Origin: Radiobacillus kanasensis
Lineage (GTDB): Bacteria; Bacillota; Bacilli; Bacillales; Amphibacillaceae
Length of the DNA stretch: 64,000 bases
Assembly (NCBI RefSeq): GCF_021049245.1
Contig: NZ_CP088020.1
Location: 3,602,001-3,666,000, forward strand
Reading direction: 5' to 3'
Shown: positions 8,871-18,281 of the stretch, one piece after another
Numbering within the stretch: position 1 is the stretch's first letter
How the letters are laid out: every line of letters begins with the position of its first letter
Made by a program: the position numbers and the translations under genes
Notes under the pieces: generated by a model
The model's input: the letters and a program-made list of their open reading frames with translations, nothing else
Databases searched by the model: none
What the model was told of the DNA's origin: nothing

Positions 8871-9398
8871 TCATGACTTAGACATAATCTTGATAAAATC
8901 CTTTACCCGTAGGTCTAACGAAATAATCTTGTGCTCGTCATTTAGAATGGCTTTTCCGTCAATGAGTTCCACCTTTGCGGAGTCACTATTAGCTTTCTTA
9001 TATTCTACCTCTAATGTAAAATCATAGGTTGTTTGCTTGGCATCCTGTTTTTCGAATTGTATGTCTTTGACATCCAGCTCATAATTGTTTCTTAATGGCT
9101 CTATCCAGAGGACTGCGCTATATGTGGAGATATAATCCTGAAAGGCATCTTCGTTTGCAAAGTGGGGCTTATAATGTGTTTCTTCATATTTGGCCAAATT
9201 TTCCTTCCAGACTTCACCGCTTTGACTCATCAACTCTTTTAACTCCGTGTCAGGACCAGTAAAATTTTTTTCTAGTACAGTCGTTATGGTTTTGATATTT
9301 TCGTCTTCGGCTTTCTTCTCTGTTTTATCTGTGCAACCTACTAACAAGAAAAGAGAAATAACTAATGTAGAAATCATAAACTGTGTAAGTTTGTTCAT
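8871..9398 (-). CDS. Hypothetical lipoprotein
   Basis: 175 residues with a lipoprotein signal, MNKLTQFMISTLVISLFLLVGC, with cysteine at about residue 22, then a charged linker and a compact alpha/beta domain. The pattern is VLEKNFTGPDTELKELM followed by alternating strands such as YDFTLEVEYKK, reminiscent of small Bacillus lipoproteins with an NTF2-like fold. No assigned function. Monocistronic as far as can be seen. Confidence 0.65.
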   Translation of the reverse strand: MNKLTQFMISTLVISLFLLVGCTDKTEKKAEDENIKTITTVLEKNFTGPDTELKELMSQSGEVWKENLAKYEETHYKPHFANEDAFQDYISTYSAVLWIEPLRNNYELDVKDIQFEKQDAKQTTYDFTLEVEYKKANSDSAKVELIDGKAILNDEHKIISLDLRVKDFIKIMSKS

Positions 9399-9726
9399 AT
9401 TTATTCCCCCTAATCTAGTTTTGAACTTAAATAAACTATCTTTTTATTATTTTGTCTATTACGTTTTACTACTATTGTCTTTTAAAGTTATAGATTTATG
9501 AAAGTATGTATATCAATATTAATAGAAAGATAGGAAATTATTTTATTTAAGATTCTACCTATCTATACATGAAAAGTTGGGCATGCAAGTCTTTAAGCGA
9601 ATCCAAGTATATGAGTTCGTTTTGCATGCCCTTCTATCCAGTCAATATTAGGATAGAACTGTTGCCATTGTATAGATATGAAATTTGTCTTTATAAAAAG
9701 TCAAAAGAATGTTAGGTTGAAAAGTC
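9399..9726. other. Gap with one long inverted repeat
   Basis: No gene seen. GGGCATGCAA at 9579-9588 and TTGCATGCCC at 9622-9631 are perfect complements with a 33-base loop containing a second weak pairing (AAGCGAA/TTCGTTT). It may be a terminator for the frameshifted gene at 9727-10214, or a palindromic element. Confidence 0.4.
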
Positions 9727-10214
9727 TTAGTACCATATATAAGAACTTCTCCACGGTTCAACACTAAGTGATTTATTCTCTCCAACATAATCTGGATTTC
9801 TCATTGTATATGATGTTCCAAGTAAATAACCAGGATTGTCCTTACCGTAGATCCCAAGTTTACCTGATGAAGGGTGATATTCAGTAACAAAAGCTACTCT
9901 ACACTTATGACATTGAAATGCATAGCCTCTTGAAATGATTTCCTTACCACCATCTTGAAGCTCTCCTGCTCCATGCTGATACATTGTATGTCTCCCACCC
10001 CCTGGACAAGGTATATACATGATTTGGATTGATTCTCTTTTGATGTTTGTGTATGAGAAATTTGAAGGGATTTACTTTGAATTGAATCGAATGAAGTAGT
10101 TAAAGGTGGGTGCTCGTGAAGGTGACTTGGTGAGGTGGATGCTGAGGAATTAGTTCGTAATAGTAGCAGAAGCGCTAAAAAAGAAATAATAGAAGTCGTA
10201 AATAGTTTTCTCAT
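9727..10214 (-). pseudogene. Frameshifted secreted CPGGG/CxxC protein
   Basis: Two overlapping minus-strand frames together read as one protein. The first has a signal peptide (MRKLFTTSIISFLALLLLL) and a low-complexity linker. The second supplies IPCPGGGRHTMYQHGAGELQDG, CHKC, then VTEYHPSSGKLGIYGK. The pieces join near 10020 only through a frameshift. I recall intact Bacillus proteins with a CPGGG..M..G.G..Y..G and CxxC zinc-ribbon-like pattern. Either a real mutation or a sequencing error. Confidence 0.55.
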
Positions 10215-10782
10215 AACCTCATTATTTATATAATTACCGTCCCGTTAATATTTCACCAATCCTTCCATTAAATTGGAAGCCGCATTCTTATATTATCGGA
10301 CTTTATAAAGATTGTAAAGAATAAATTAGCTGAATATTTAAATTATAATATGGGATATACATATCTTTTACCAACTTATAAAAGATTTCGTAATTACCTA
10401 GCAATCTTCATCTTTAAAAAAAGAGCAACAAATGAAGAGATTAATTATTGGTTCAATATAGCAGTATGAAGCTAGTATTAATTTGTCGTTAGATCTTGTT
10501 TTCGCTCTATGTAACCAACGATTATGATTGCTACATTAACACTTCACTAATCACCAAGCCCCCCTCATATTGGCTACCTCGCGATTTATGACAAGTGATA
10601 CAATAACCCCAAATCAATCGTTCATACTGCAAATATTTCTATTTTGATAATTTTACTGGTTTGTTTTTAAAATCATCTTCTAAAACTATTAAAATTTTAA
10701 TGAAGTTTCTTTCAATGAAATATGGTTGAAGATCCATACTTATACAAAACCACTCAATGAAAACCCTGGCTTTTTTCTTTTA
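10215..10782. other. 568-base AT-rich gap
   Basis: No frame of useful length with a ribosome site, no convincing terminator and no recognised RNA. I see nothing that I can support here. Confidence 0.5.
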
Positions 10783-11682
10783 CTAAAAAACGATGGTCTT
10801 ATTTTCATGTACAATAACTCGATCTTCTAGGTGCCACTTTACTGCCCGTGCTAATACACTTCTTTCAATGGACTGTCCGGATTTTTTTAATTTGGCCACA
10901 TCATCTCGGTGATCAACTCGACTAATGTCCTGTTCAATAATCGGACCCTCATCTAAATCGTTTGTCACATAGTGTGAAGTAGCTCCAATCAATTTCACAC
11001 CTCGGTTATAAGCACGTTCATAAGGCTTCGCACCAACAAACGCCGGCAGAAAGGAGTGATGAATATTTATAATCCGATTTGGAAGCTTTGCCACAAAGTC
11101 TGGTGTTAAGATTTGCATATACCTCGCTAAAATAACAAAATCAACCTCATATTGTGCCAGCAAATTCAGTTGTTCTGCCTCTACTTGCTTTCGAATCTCT
11201 TTGTTGGCAGGTATGTAGTGAAACGGAATATCTAAGGATTCTACGATTTCCCGTGAATCTTCATGATTGCTAATGACCAATGCAATATTCGCCATAAGAT
11301 CTCCACTTTGCCACTCCCATAACAATTCCAATAAACAATGCTGTTCTTTTGAAACAAAAATAGCCACTTTTTTCGTTTGGGCTACATACATGAGCTTCCA
11401 ATCCATTGAAAAGGCTTCGGCAATCTGTTTAAAATCCTCTTCTATTTCATCTCGGCGGTACGCTAGGTCGGGACACTCGAATTCAATTCGGATGAAAAAC
11501 TCTCCGCCCTCTGGATTCATCGAATATTGGTTGGACTCGATAATGTTAGCCCCTTTTCCAAACAAAAACTTGGAAACAGCAGCTACAATTCCCGGTTTAT
11601 CCGGACAACTTATGAGTAACCTTGCCTTGTTTTTATTTTGTTGTTGGAATTCGTCAATCTTGCGTTGAATGTATGCTTTCAT
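10783..11682 (-). CDS. purU: Formyltetrahydrofolate deformylase
   Basis: 299 residues, the family length. It hydrolyses 10-formyl-THF to formate and THF, balancing one-carbon pools. Residues 18-95 form an ACT domain (LLISCPDKPGIVAAVSKFL). The formyltransferase domain follows with the catalytic Asn-His-Asp set in NIHHSFLPAF...GATSHYVTNDLDEGPIIEQ. The ATG at 11682 has AGAGGTACTT before it. It stands downstream of the arg operon but behind that operon's terminator. Confidence 0.95.
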   Translation of the reverse strand: MKAYIQRKIDEFQQQNKNKARLLISCPDKPGIVAAVSKFLFGKGANIIESNQYSMNPEGGEFFIRIEFECPDLAYRRDEIEEDFKQIAEAFSMDWKLMYVAQTKKVAIFVSKEQHCLLELLWEWQSGDLMANIALVISNHEDSREIVESLDIPFHYIPANKEIRKQVEAEQLNLLAQYEVDFVILARYMQILTPDFVAKLPNRIINIHHSFLPAFVGAKPYERAYNRGVKLIGATSHYVTNDLDEGPIIEQDISRVDHRDDVAKLKKSGQSIERSVLARAVKWHLEDRVIVHENKTIVF

Positions 11683-11749
11683 TCTAAGTACCTCTTTACA
11701 TGATAATATTCCTTATACTTTATTCCAATCGAATCTTTTATGCAAGGAG

Positions 11750-11776
11750 AAAGACAGAGGTTCCCCCTCCGTCTTT
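11750..11776 (-). terminator. Terminator of argCJBD
   Basis: On the minus strand AAAGACGGAGG pairs with CCTCTGTCTTT at the argD stop, followed by CTTTCTCC. It ends the arginine operon before purU. Confidence 0.6.
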
Positions 11777-12951
11777 CAAATGACACTCTTCAACCCTTCT
11801 ATAAACTGGTCGATTTCCTCCGTGGTTACGGTTAGAGGAGGAAGAATTCGAAGTACGTTTGGTCCGGCAATCAAGGTGAGAATCTGTTTTTCTTGCAAAG
11901 CAACTACTGTATCAATCGCATTTCCATTTAATTCTACCCCAATTAACAGCCCTAGCCCTCGAACCGCTTTAATAGCTGTACCGCTTTCTTGAACCTGCTT
12001 CAATTGCGTCAACAGGTATTCACTTTTCTTTTGAACCTGTTCAAAAATGGAACGTTCCTCTATAAAAGTTAAAGTAGCTAAGCCTGCGGTTGTAGCGATC
12101 GGATTCCCCCCGAACGTACTTCCATGTGCTCCAGGCCGAAATCCCTTTGCCGCTTCTTTTGTGGCGATAATCGCTCCAATCGGAATACCATTTCCCAACC
12201 CTTTTGCAACACTAATGACATCAGGCTTTAATCCGTACACTTCATATGCAAATAGGCTACCCGTTCTGCCAATACCTGTTTGTACTTCATCTATCATAAA
12301 TAAAATATTCTGGTCCTTACAGATTTCCTCTAAGGCTTTTACCCACTCTTTATCTGCGGGAATGACTCCACCTTCGCCTTGTACAAGTTCTAGGAGAACC
12401 GCACACGTTTTATCCGAAACAACATCCTCTAATGCAGCAAAATCATTATAAGGAAGATGACGGAACCCTGGAACAAGTGGGGCAAATCCATTTTGAATTT
12501 TTTCTTGCCCTGTAGCAGATAAAGTGGCCATCGTTCTGCCATGAAAGGAACTTGTAAATGTAACGATTTCATGGGCATCGGATTGTTTGACCGTTTGCGC
12601 ATAGCTTCTCGCAAGCTTGATAGCCGCTTCATTTGCTTCTGCACCACTGTTGCAAAAAAACACTTGATCCCCAAATGTATGCTCAACCAGTTTTTCTGCC
12701 AGTTGCTCTTGGGTGGGAATCTCATATAAATTGGAGCAATGCCAAAGCTCAGACAGCTGACTTTCCACCTTTTGTTTGACATATTCGTTGACGTGCCCTA
12801 GATTGCAGGTTGCGATTCCGGATGTGAAATCGAGATAGTGTTCCCCATTCTCATCCCAAACCGAAGTCCCTTTCCCTTTGGATAGGCGAATAGGAAAACG
12901 ATTATATGTTGGCATGATCGCTTCCATTATATTAGCTGTTGTATTCGACAT
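11776..12951 (-). CDS. argD: Acetylornithine aminotransferase
   Basis: 391-residue PLP enzyme, class-III aminotransferase, which transaminates N-acetylglutamate semialdehyde to N-acetylornithine. Seen: FCNSGAEANEAAIKLAR (PLP phosphate region), FHGRTMATLSATGQEK, the IDEVQTGIGRTG motif, and the Schiff-base lysine in SVAKGLGNGIPIGA near residue 245. Its start overlaps the argB end by 20 bases, so the two are translationally coupled. Last gene of argCJBD. Confidence 0.95.
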   Translation of the reverse strand: MSNTTANIMEAIMPTYNRFPIRLSKGKGTSVWDENGEHYLDFTSGIATCNLGHVNEYVKQKVESQLSELWHCSNLYEIPTQEQLAEKLVEHTFGDQVFFCNSGAEANEAAIKLARSYAQTVKQSDAHEIVTFTSSFHGRTMATLSATGQEKIQNGFAPLVPGFRHLPYNDFAALEDVVSDKTCAVLLELVQGEGGVIPADKEWVKALEEICKDQNILFMIDEVQTGIGRTGSLFAYEVYGLKPDVISVAKGLGNGIPIGAIIATKEAAKGFRPGAHGSTFGGNPIATTAGLATLTFIEERSIFEQVQKKSEYLLTQLKQVQESGTAIKAVRGLGLLIGVELNGNAIDTVVALQEKQILTLIAGPNVLRILPPLTVTTEEIDQFIEGLKSVI

Positions 12952-13744
12952 ATTCCATCTCCTCTTTACCTAGGTACAAGCGCGTTCCGATTGCACTTCC
13001 TTTTAAGAATTGTTTGAGATTATTAGATTCCAACCCGTTTACAATAGCAACCTCTGGCACCCCTTTTTCCATCGCCTCGATTGCGGAAAGGACTTTTGGA
13101 ATCATCCCCCCTACAATCACTTTATCCTCAATCATTTGCAGGATTTCCTTTCTGGAGGCTTGATGCACAATATCGGTTTGTTCCGATTGATAAATACCAT
13201 CGATATCGCTTATGAAGCAAAGACTAGCTTGTAACGCTTGTGCTATTGCTGCGGCCGCCATATCTGCGTTAATGTTGTATTTTTGGCCATTTAAATCCAT
13301 AGATATTGGAGAAACAACCGGAATCAATCCAAGGCTTGTAAGATATTCTATATATCCGGTTTCCACCTCTTGAATGTCGCCGACTAATCCTAATTTTTTG
13401 TTGTTGGTTGTTGGTTTTGCTTGTAAGAAGCCTCCATCCACTCCACTGATTCCAAACGCTTTACCACCAGTCTGCACAATTTGCTGGACGATTTGTTTAT
13501 TAACGGAACCACTTAAGGCCATTTCCACTACTTCCAGCACTTCCTCTGTCGTCACGCGCAATCCATCTACAAACGCGGAAGGAACACCTACTTGATCTAG
13601 AAGCTTAGAAATAGACGGACCTCCCCCATGGACAACAACCGGCTTCCATTTCCCCTCGTTCTGAATGGCAACTAGCTCTTCATAAAAAGAAAGGGGAAGT
13701 TGGTCTACGATACTACCACCACATTTTATAACAACATAGCTCAC
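12932..13744 (-). CDS. argB: Acetylglutamate kinase
   Basis: 270-residue amino-acid kinase that phosphorylates N-acetylglutamate. VIKCGGSIVDQLP at the N-terminus and VVHGGGPSISKLL near residue 37 are the ATP and substrate loops; INADMAAAAIAQAL near residue 160 is conserved. A GTG start at 13744 is supported by GAGGAGGAAATTTA. There is no N-terminal arginine-sensing helix, so it is of the short, arginine-insensitive type by length. Confidence 0.95.
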   Translation of the reverse strand: MSYVVIKCGGSIVDQLPLSFYEELVAIQNEGKWKPVVVHGGGPSISKLLDQVGVPSAFVDGLRVTTEEVLEVVEMALSGSVNKQIVQQIVQTGGKAFGISGVDGGFLQAKPTTNNKKLGLVGDIQEVETGYIEYLTSLGLIPVVSPISMDLNGQKYNINADMAAAAIAQALQASLCFISDIDGIYQSEQTDIVHQASRKEILQMIEDKVIVGGMIPKVLSAIEAMEKGVPEVAIVNGLESNNLKQFLKGSAIGTRLYLGKEEMEYVEYNS

Positions 13745-13756
13745 TAAATTTCCTCC

Positions 13757-14986
13757 TCACGTACGGTAAGAAGCGTTGATTTTGACATAATCATAAGAGA
13801 GATCACAGCCCCAAGCCGTTGCTTCTCCTGTACCATCTTGGAACGTAGCATAAAGGACGATTTCATCTTGTAATAAATACTCCTTTGCTTCTTCCTCACT
13901 AAATGGTACCGGTAACCCGTTTTCCACGACCGGAATCGGCCCTAAGGCCACGCCCACTTTGTTCGGATTAAGCGGTTGCCCACTATAGCCAATGGCAGTA
14001 ATGATTCTTCCCCAGTTCGCATCAGCCCCATGGATTGCCGTCTTTACAAGGTTCGAAGAAATAATAGCCTTACTAATAGCAGCTGCCGCTTCATTGGAAG
14101 CCGTTCCTGACACTTTCACTTCCACTAACTTCGTTGCCCCTTCTCCATCTCTGGCAATCTCTTTAGCCAAGAGCTGACAGATGGTCTCCAAGCCTTTGTA
14201 AAAGGTTTCCCATTCCGGATGATCCTCTGTTAAGACGTTATTCTCTGCTTTTCCGTTCGCCATAACAAGCGCCATATCATTCGTACTCGTATCTCCATCC
14301 ACGGTAATCATATTGAAGCTTTTATTGGTGATTTGCTTGAGTGCTGTTGATAATGAATTCCCATCCACATTCGCATCCGTTGTGACGAAGCTAAGCATTG
14401 TCGCCATATTCGGGTGAATCATACCCGATCCTTTAGCTGCACCACCGATTGTAATTTCTTTATCATCAATCCATAGCTTTACCGCTACCGCTTTTTCCTT
14501 CGTATCTGTTGTCAGAATTGCCGTCTCAAACTTATCCGAGCCCTCATGCTCTGGTAACCCAATTTGCGCAATACCTTGCTTTAATTTATCCATTGGCAGC
14601 ATTTCTCCAATCAGTCCTGTCGAAGCTACAGCTGCGTAATGCTCTTGAATGCCAAGCTTTTCCGCAAAAGTTTTTCTCATTTCATAGGCATCCAGCAACC
14701 CTTGATCCCCGGTACATGCGTTGGCAATCGCTGAATTAATTATTATACCTTGCAGCTTATTTTCCTTATTCAAGCTTTCCTGTGTTACTTGCAAAGGTGC
14801 CGCCTGAAAAACATTTGTCGTGTACACACCTACAGTTGCAGCAGGAACCTCTGAGTATATCCAACCTAAATCTAGCTTTTTCTTACGGAGACCACAATGC
14901 AGTCCTCCTGCCTGATAACCCTTCGGAGACGTCACACTACCATTCTCTATAATTTGAATCTTTTCTTTTATCGTTGACTGTCCCAA
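13757..14986 (-). CDS. argJ: Bifunctional ornithine acetyltransferase / N-acetylglutamate synthase
   Basis: 409 residues, recycling the acetyl group from N-acetylornithine to glutamate. The self-cleavage site is the conserved KGSGMIHPNMATML, with the nucleophilic Thr at about residue 196. The end WGCDLSYDYVKINASYRT is typical. The TTG start at 14986 follows AAGGAGGAG. It lies 12 bases from argB. Confidence 0.95.
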   Translation of the reverse strand: MGQSTIKEKIQIIENGSVTSPKGYQAGGLHCGLRKKKLDLGWIYSEVPAATVGVYTTNVFQAAPLQVTQESLNKENKLQGIIINSAIANACTGDQGLLDAYEMRKTFAEKLGIQEHYAAVASTGLIGEMLPMDKLKQGIAQIGLPEHEGSDKFETAILTTDTKEKAVAVKLWIDDKEITIGGAAKGSGMIHPNMATMLSFVTTDANVDGNSLSTALKQITNKSFNMITVDGDTSTNDMALVMANGKAENNVLTEDHPEWETFYKGLETICQLLAKEIARDGEGATKLVEVKVSGTASNEAAAAISKAIISSNLVKTAIHGADANWGRIITAIGYSGQPLNPNKVGVALGPIPVVENGLPVPFSEEEAKEYLLQDEIVLYATFQDGTGEATAWGCDLSYDYVKINASYRT

Positions 14987-15000
14987 ACCCTTTCTCCTCC

Positions 15001-16038
15001 TTATGGGTAGACTGGTAAGAACTCCAATCCCGTTCTTTCATCCCAATTGTTTAATAGATTCATATTCTGTATCGCTTGACCAGAAGCTCCCTTTACAAGA
15101 TTATCGATCACCGATACAACTGTTACCTTTCCTGTACGCTCATCCGCTAGAATGCCAATGTCACAATAATTACTTCCATACACTTCTTTTGTAGCTGGAT
15201 ATTCGCCTTTAGATCTGATTCGGACAAAGGGAGCGTCCTCATAAAACGCTTTGTACATCTCAATCATTTCGTCCGTTGATTTATCCACCATGAGATCACT
15301 GTAAATCGTTGCCATTATCCCTCTCGTCATTGGAATTAGATGGGTGGAGAATGTTGTAACGAACGATTGACCACTTTCCTTTTGTAGCACCTGCTCGATT
15401 TCTGGTATATGTTTATGTTTTCCAAGTTTGTAAGCTTTTAGATTGTCATTCATTTCCGCGAAGTGTGTCATCATTGACGTGCTTCGTCCCGCTCCCGAAA
15501 CTCCTGATTTTGCATCAATAATAATAGATTTTGGGTCAATCCATTCATGCTGTACAAGCGGGAGAATACCTAGCAAAGTGGCAGTTGGATAACATCCCGG
15601 GTTCGCTATATACGTCGCATGTTGAATCTCCTCTTTGTAAATTTCACTTAAACCGTACGTCGCTTTTCGCAAATAGGAGGGGGCTGCCGCAGGCTTTTCA
15701 TACCATTTTTCATACACTTCGGGCGACTCCAATCGGAAATCACCTGATAAATCAATACATACGACACCTTGATCCATTAAGCCGGGAGCAATGTCTTTAC
15801 TTACCCCTGGAGGAGTAGCAAAGAAAACGAGATCTACTTTTTCCTTTAATACATCCACATCCAGTTCTTCCATCTGCATCTCCCATACATCTGTCGCATG
15901 CGGGTACACGTCTGAAATCTTCCTGCCAGCTTGGGAATGTGTAATAACCAACTCTAATGTTGCATATGGATGATTATTTATAAATCGCATTAACTCGATA
16001 GCCCCATAGCCCGTTCCACCAACTATCGCTACTTTCAC
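15001..16038 (-). CDS. argC: N-acetyl-gamma-glutamyl-phosphate reductase
   Basis: 345-residue NADPH-dependent reductase, first gene of argCJBD. Seen: the nucleotide fold VAIVGGTGYGAIELMRF, the catalytic cysteine in YIANPGCYPTATLLGILPL near residue 147, and SGVSGAGRS. The GTG start at 16038 has AGGAGGG at the right spacing. Controlled by the promoter and ARG box upstream. Confidence 0.95.
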   Translation of the reverse strand: MKVAIVGGTGYGAIELMRFINNHPYATLELVITHSQAGRKISDVYPHATDVWEMQMEELDVDVLKEKVDLVFFATPPGVSKDIAPGLMDQGVVCIDLSGDFRLESPEVYEKWYEKPAAAPSYLRKATYGLSEIYKEEIQHATYIANPGCYPTATLLGILPLVQHEWIDPKSIIIDAKSGVSGAGRSTSMMTHFAEMNDNLKAYKLGKHKHIPEIEQVLQKESGQSFVTTFSTHLIPMTRGIMATIYSDLMVDKSTDEMIEMYKAFYEDAPFVRIRSKGEYPATKEVYGSNYCDIGILADERTGKVTVVSVIDNLVKGASGQAIQNMNLLNNWDERTGLEFLPVYP

Positions 16039-16075
16039 GAAAAAGCCCTCCTACATAATCGTATTGTGATTAATA

Positions 16076-16104
16076 ATTATACTTTATTATGTATTTTTAT
16101 ACAA
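16076..16104 (-). promoter_or_regulatory. argC promoter with AhrC/ArgR ARG box
   Basis: On the minus strand TTGTAT (16099-16104), a 17-base spacer and TATAAT (16076-16081) form a sigma-A promoter. The palindrome TATGTATTTTTATACA (16088-16103) fills the spacer and part of the -35 and resembles ARG boxes. Occupation would block RNA polymerase, so arginine repression through AhrC is expected. Confidence 0.75.
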
Positions 16105-16158
16105 CAACTTATAAAAAAATTTTGTAATTAACTACCCCTGCATATCCGCGTAAAAGCA

Positions 16159-16188
16159 AAAAGCGATTGGAAGACTCCAACCGCTTTT
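16159..16188 (-). terminator. Terminator of the FAH-family gene
   Basis: AAAAAGCGATTGGA pairs with TCCAACCGCTTTTT around a 4-base loop, with T runs on both strands. It lies between the FAH-family stop and the arg promoter. Confidence 0.75.
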
Positions 16189-16191
16189 TCA

Positions 16192-17127
16192 CTAGGCTTT
16201 TACTTGATTTTGTAAGATACCTATCTCTTCAATTTTTAAGGTAACGGTGTCTCCATCCTGTAGGAATGTCGGTGGATCCATGGCGAATCCAACGCCATCT
16301 GGAGTACCCGTTAAAATAACATCTCCTGGTTGTAGGGTTATGAGTCCTGAAACAAATTCGATTAAAAATGGAATATCAAATATGAGATGCTTTGTATTAG
16401 ACGACTGTCTCTCTTCCCCGTTCACGTAGGATTTTATCTCTAAGTTAGATGGGTCCGGAATTTCATCCGTCGTCACCATCCACGGTCCAATTGGTGTACT
16501 ATGATCTAATGTTTTTCCTTGTAACCATTGCGGAGTCCGCTTTTGCAAGTCTCGTGCTGATACATCGTTTCCTATTGTATAGCCTGCAATGTAGTCCAGT
16601 GCCTCCTCTTTAGAAACCTGTGATGCTTCCTTCCCAATTACAACAGCCAGTTCTACCTCATAGTCGAGTTTATCGGTTTTCGGGGACTTTTGAATAAAGT
16701 CCTCTGGCCCGATTAGTGCATTAGAGAATTTTGCAAACAAAACAGGGTAATCCGGAATTTCACTTTTCATTTCGGCAACATGCTCTTTGTAGTTTTTCCC
16801 TACACAAATGATCTTGGATGGATTTAATACAGGTGGCCCAAGAATAACATCTTCTCGTTCAAATATAGCGTCATGAACCATTTCTTCTTTTAAAAAGGAA
16901 AAAGCCTCCTGACTCCTATCTAACGCATTGTGACCTAATTCGAAGAACCTCGTTGGATCTGATGGCAACAAATATTCCGCAGAACCTACGTCTGAAACAT
17001 CATTTTTATGTAAAAATTGACGATACACTTCATTTAAATCGTAAATGTTGTCTTGAAAAAGGACTCCCATTCGATAGGAACCAAGTCCTTTTTTCGTTTT
17101 GTATGTTACGAGCTTCAGTGTCCTCAC
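16192..17127 (-). CDS. Fumarylacetoacetate hydrolase-family protein (YisK-like)
   Basis: 311 residues. The C-terminal FAH domain starts near residue 105 (KIICVGKNYKEHVAEM) with the metal-binding set KLDYEVELAVVIGKEA, IGNDVSARDLQ and PGDVILTGTPDGVGFAM. The N-terminal 100 residues match the YisK-type extension. Relatives are oxaloacetate decarboxylases or acylpyruvases, so the exact substrate is open. A GTG at 17127 is the listed start. GGGGTGAGG lies almost on it, so a start slightly downstream is possible. Confidence 0.85.
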   Translation of the reverse strand: MRTLKLVTYKTKKGLGSYRMGVLFQDNIYDLNEVYRQFLHKNDVSDVGSAEYLLPSDPTRFFELGHNALDRSQEAFSFLKEEMVHDAIFEREDVILGPPVLNPSKIICVGKNYKEHVAEMKSEIPDYPVLFAKFSNALIGPEDFIQKSPKTDKLDYEVELAVVIGKEASQVSKEEALDYIAGYTIGNDVSARDLQKRTPQWLQGKTLDHSTPIGPWMVTTDEIPDPSNLEIKSYVNGEERQSSNTKHLIFDIPFLIEFVSGLITLQPGDVILTGTPDGVGFAMDPPTFLQDGDTVTLKIEEIGILQNQVKA

Positions 17128-17274
17128 CCCTAAAATTTACAGTAACTTTACATGGCCGTTGCTTCCTAATCTATCGAATTACACCATAGAAGTCAACGAA
17201 TATTGCACATGGTTATTTTTAATGAAATAAAGGGAAAAGTGCATAATAAGAAATTAAAGAGAGGATGATTTTGA

Positions 17275-17658
17275 ATGATTACATTAACCAGCAATATGAG
17301 TGGGAATTTTTCCTTGAAAAACGCTAACGAGGAGGAAATCACCGGAGCTTCTTCTCGAGATTATGATGGTTATACTCCTTTTGATCTTATTTGTAGCTCA
17401 TTGAGTGTTTGTATGGCAATTGGAATTGATTCCGTTATTAAAAGAGATAGCCTCGATATAAAGGAATATTCCATTGAAGTAACACCTCGAAAAGCAGAGG
17501 ACAGCCCTTCGCGCATTGAGCATTTTTCAGTAGCTGTGCAATTCGCTGATGAGGTAGAAGAGAAAACGAAGAAAAAGCTAATCACCATAGCTAAGCGTGC
17601 TTGTACAATTGGAAATACGATTGAGCAAGGGGCAAAGGTCGAGATCGTGTCTCAGTAA
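17275..17658 (+). CDS. OsmC/Ohr-like thiol peroxidase-family protein
   Basis: 127 residues, OsmC family. The two family cysteine positions are in DLICSSLSVCMAI (near residues 41-45) and KRACTIGNTIE (near 109). It probably reduces organic hydroperoxides or has a related redox role. Start supported by AGAGGATG. The last ~95 bases of this gene recur at 28145-28237, where they end a second, otherwise lost copy; this gene is the left edge of the island. Confidence 0.85.
   Translation: MITLTSNMSGNFSLKNANEEEITGASSRDYDGYTPFDLICSSLSVCMAIGIDSVIKRDSLDIKEYSIEVTPRKAEDSPSRIEHFSVAVQFADEVEEKTKKKLITIAKRACTIGNTIEQGAKVEIVSQ
17563..17655 (+). repeat. Left copy of the osmC 3'-end duplication
   Basis: These bases match 28145-28237 almost perfectly for the first ~75 positions (two mismatches seen by eye) and then diverge. 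It is half of the junction repeat that brackets the 10-kb accessory island. Confidence 0.85.
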
Positions 17659-17666
17659 ATAACTAT

Positions 17667-17690
17667 CCGCCCGTAAAACGGGCGGTTTTA
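17667..17690 (+). terminator. Terminator of the OsmC-family gene
   Basis: CCGCCCGT (17667-17674) and ACGGGCGG (17678-17685) enclose AAA and are followed by TTTTAG. Confidence 0.8.
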
Positions 17691-17770
17691 GTTTCGCCCT
17701 ATAAGGGCACTTTACCAACGAGGTCCCTAAAGAGACTTCTGAATGGACCGTCAACCGTTTATCTTCCTAC

Positions 17771-18220
17771 CTACTTTTTAAATGGATCGACGTATTCACG
17801 TTTACTCATGTTGTCTCGTAGTCTATCCTCTGATTCCTGTTCTCGAATATATTTTGCTACCGTTTTTTGGTTGAGTCCGACCGTACTCACATAGTAACCT
17901 TTTGCCCAAAAAGTGCGGTTCCCATGGTTGTACTTCAGATTTGCATGTCTATCGTGTATCATTAAAGAACTTTTACCTTCTAAGTATCCCATAAAGTAAG
18001 ATACGGACATCCTTGGCGGGATCTCCACCAACATATGGATATGGTCAGGCATGGCATGAGCCCCGATGATTTCCACATCTTTCATCTCACACAAACGCCT
18101 TAAAATCACCCGATGTCCTCTTAATTTGCCAAATATAACTTTCCTTCTGTACTTGGCGATAAAGACTATGTGATACTTACAATTCCATCGGGTGTGTGAT
18201 AAACTATTGTCACTCGACAT
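17771..18220 (-). CDS. tnpA: IS200-family TnpA (HUH/Y1 transposase)
   Basis: 149-residue single-strand transposase. The HUH motif is DHIHMLVEI (His60, His62) and the nucleophilic tyrosine is Tyr124 in VAKYIREQES. Length and start fit IS200 TnpA (140-155 residues), so it looks intact and potentially active. The start is preceded by AGGAGATC. It lies between the OsmC gene and a fructokinase remnant, splitting the left junction repeat. Confidence 0.9.
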   Translation of the reverse strand: MSSDNSLSHTRWNCKYHIVFIAKYRRKVIFGKLRGHRVILRRLCEMKDVEIIGAHAMPDHIHMLVEIPPRMSVSYFMGYLEGKSSLMIHDRHANLKYNHGNRTFWAKGYYVSTVGLNQKTVAKYIREQESEDRLRDNMSKREYVDPFKK

Positions 18221-18230
18221 GAGTAGATCT

Positions 18231-18281
18231 CCTTTCGTTATAAAGAGTCGGTTTGACGGCCAACTCTATTATAACGAAAGG
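18231..18281. repeat. IS200 upstream stem-loop
   Basis: Perfect 13-bp arms at 18231-18243 and 18269-18281, extended by AGAGT/ACTCT. In IS200 this structure stops read-through transcription and can hide the tnpA ribosome site. Confidence 0.7.

Noticed and set aside
10215..10782. Hidden small gene or RNA
   Set aside because: No frame with a start signal, no stable ordered stem, no recognised RNA motif.
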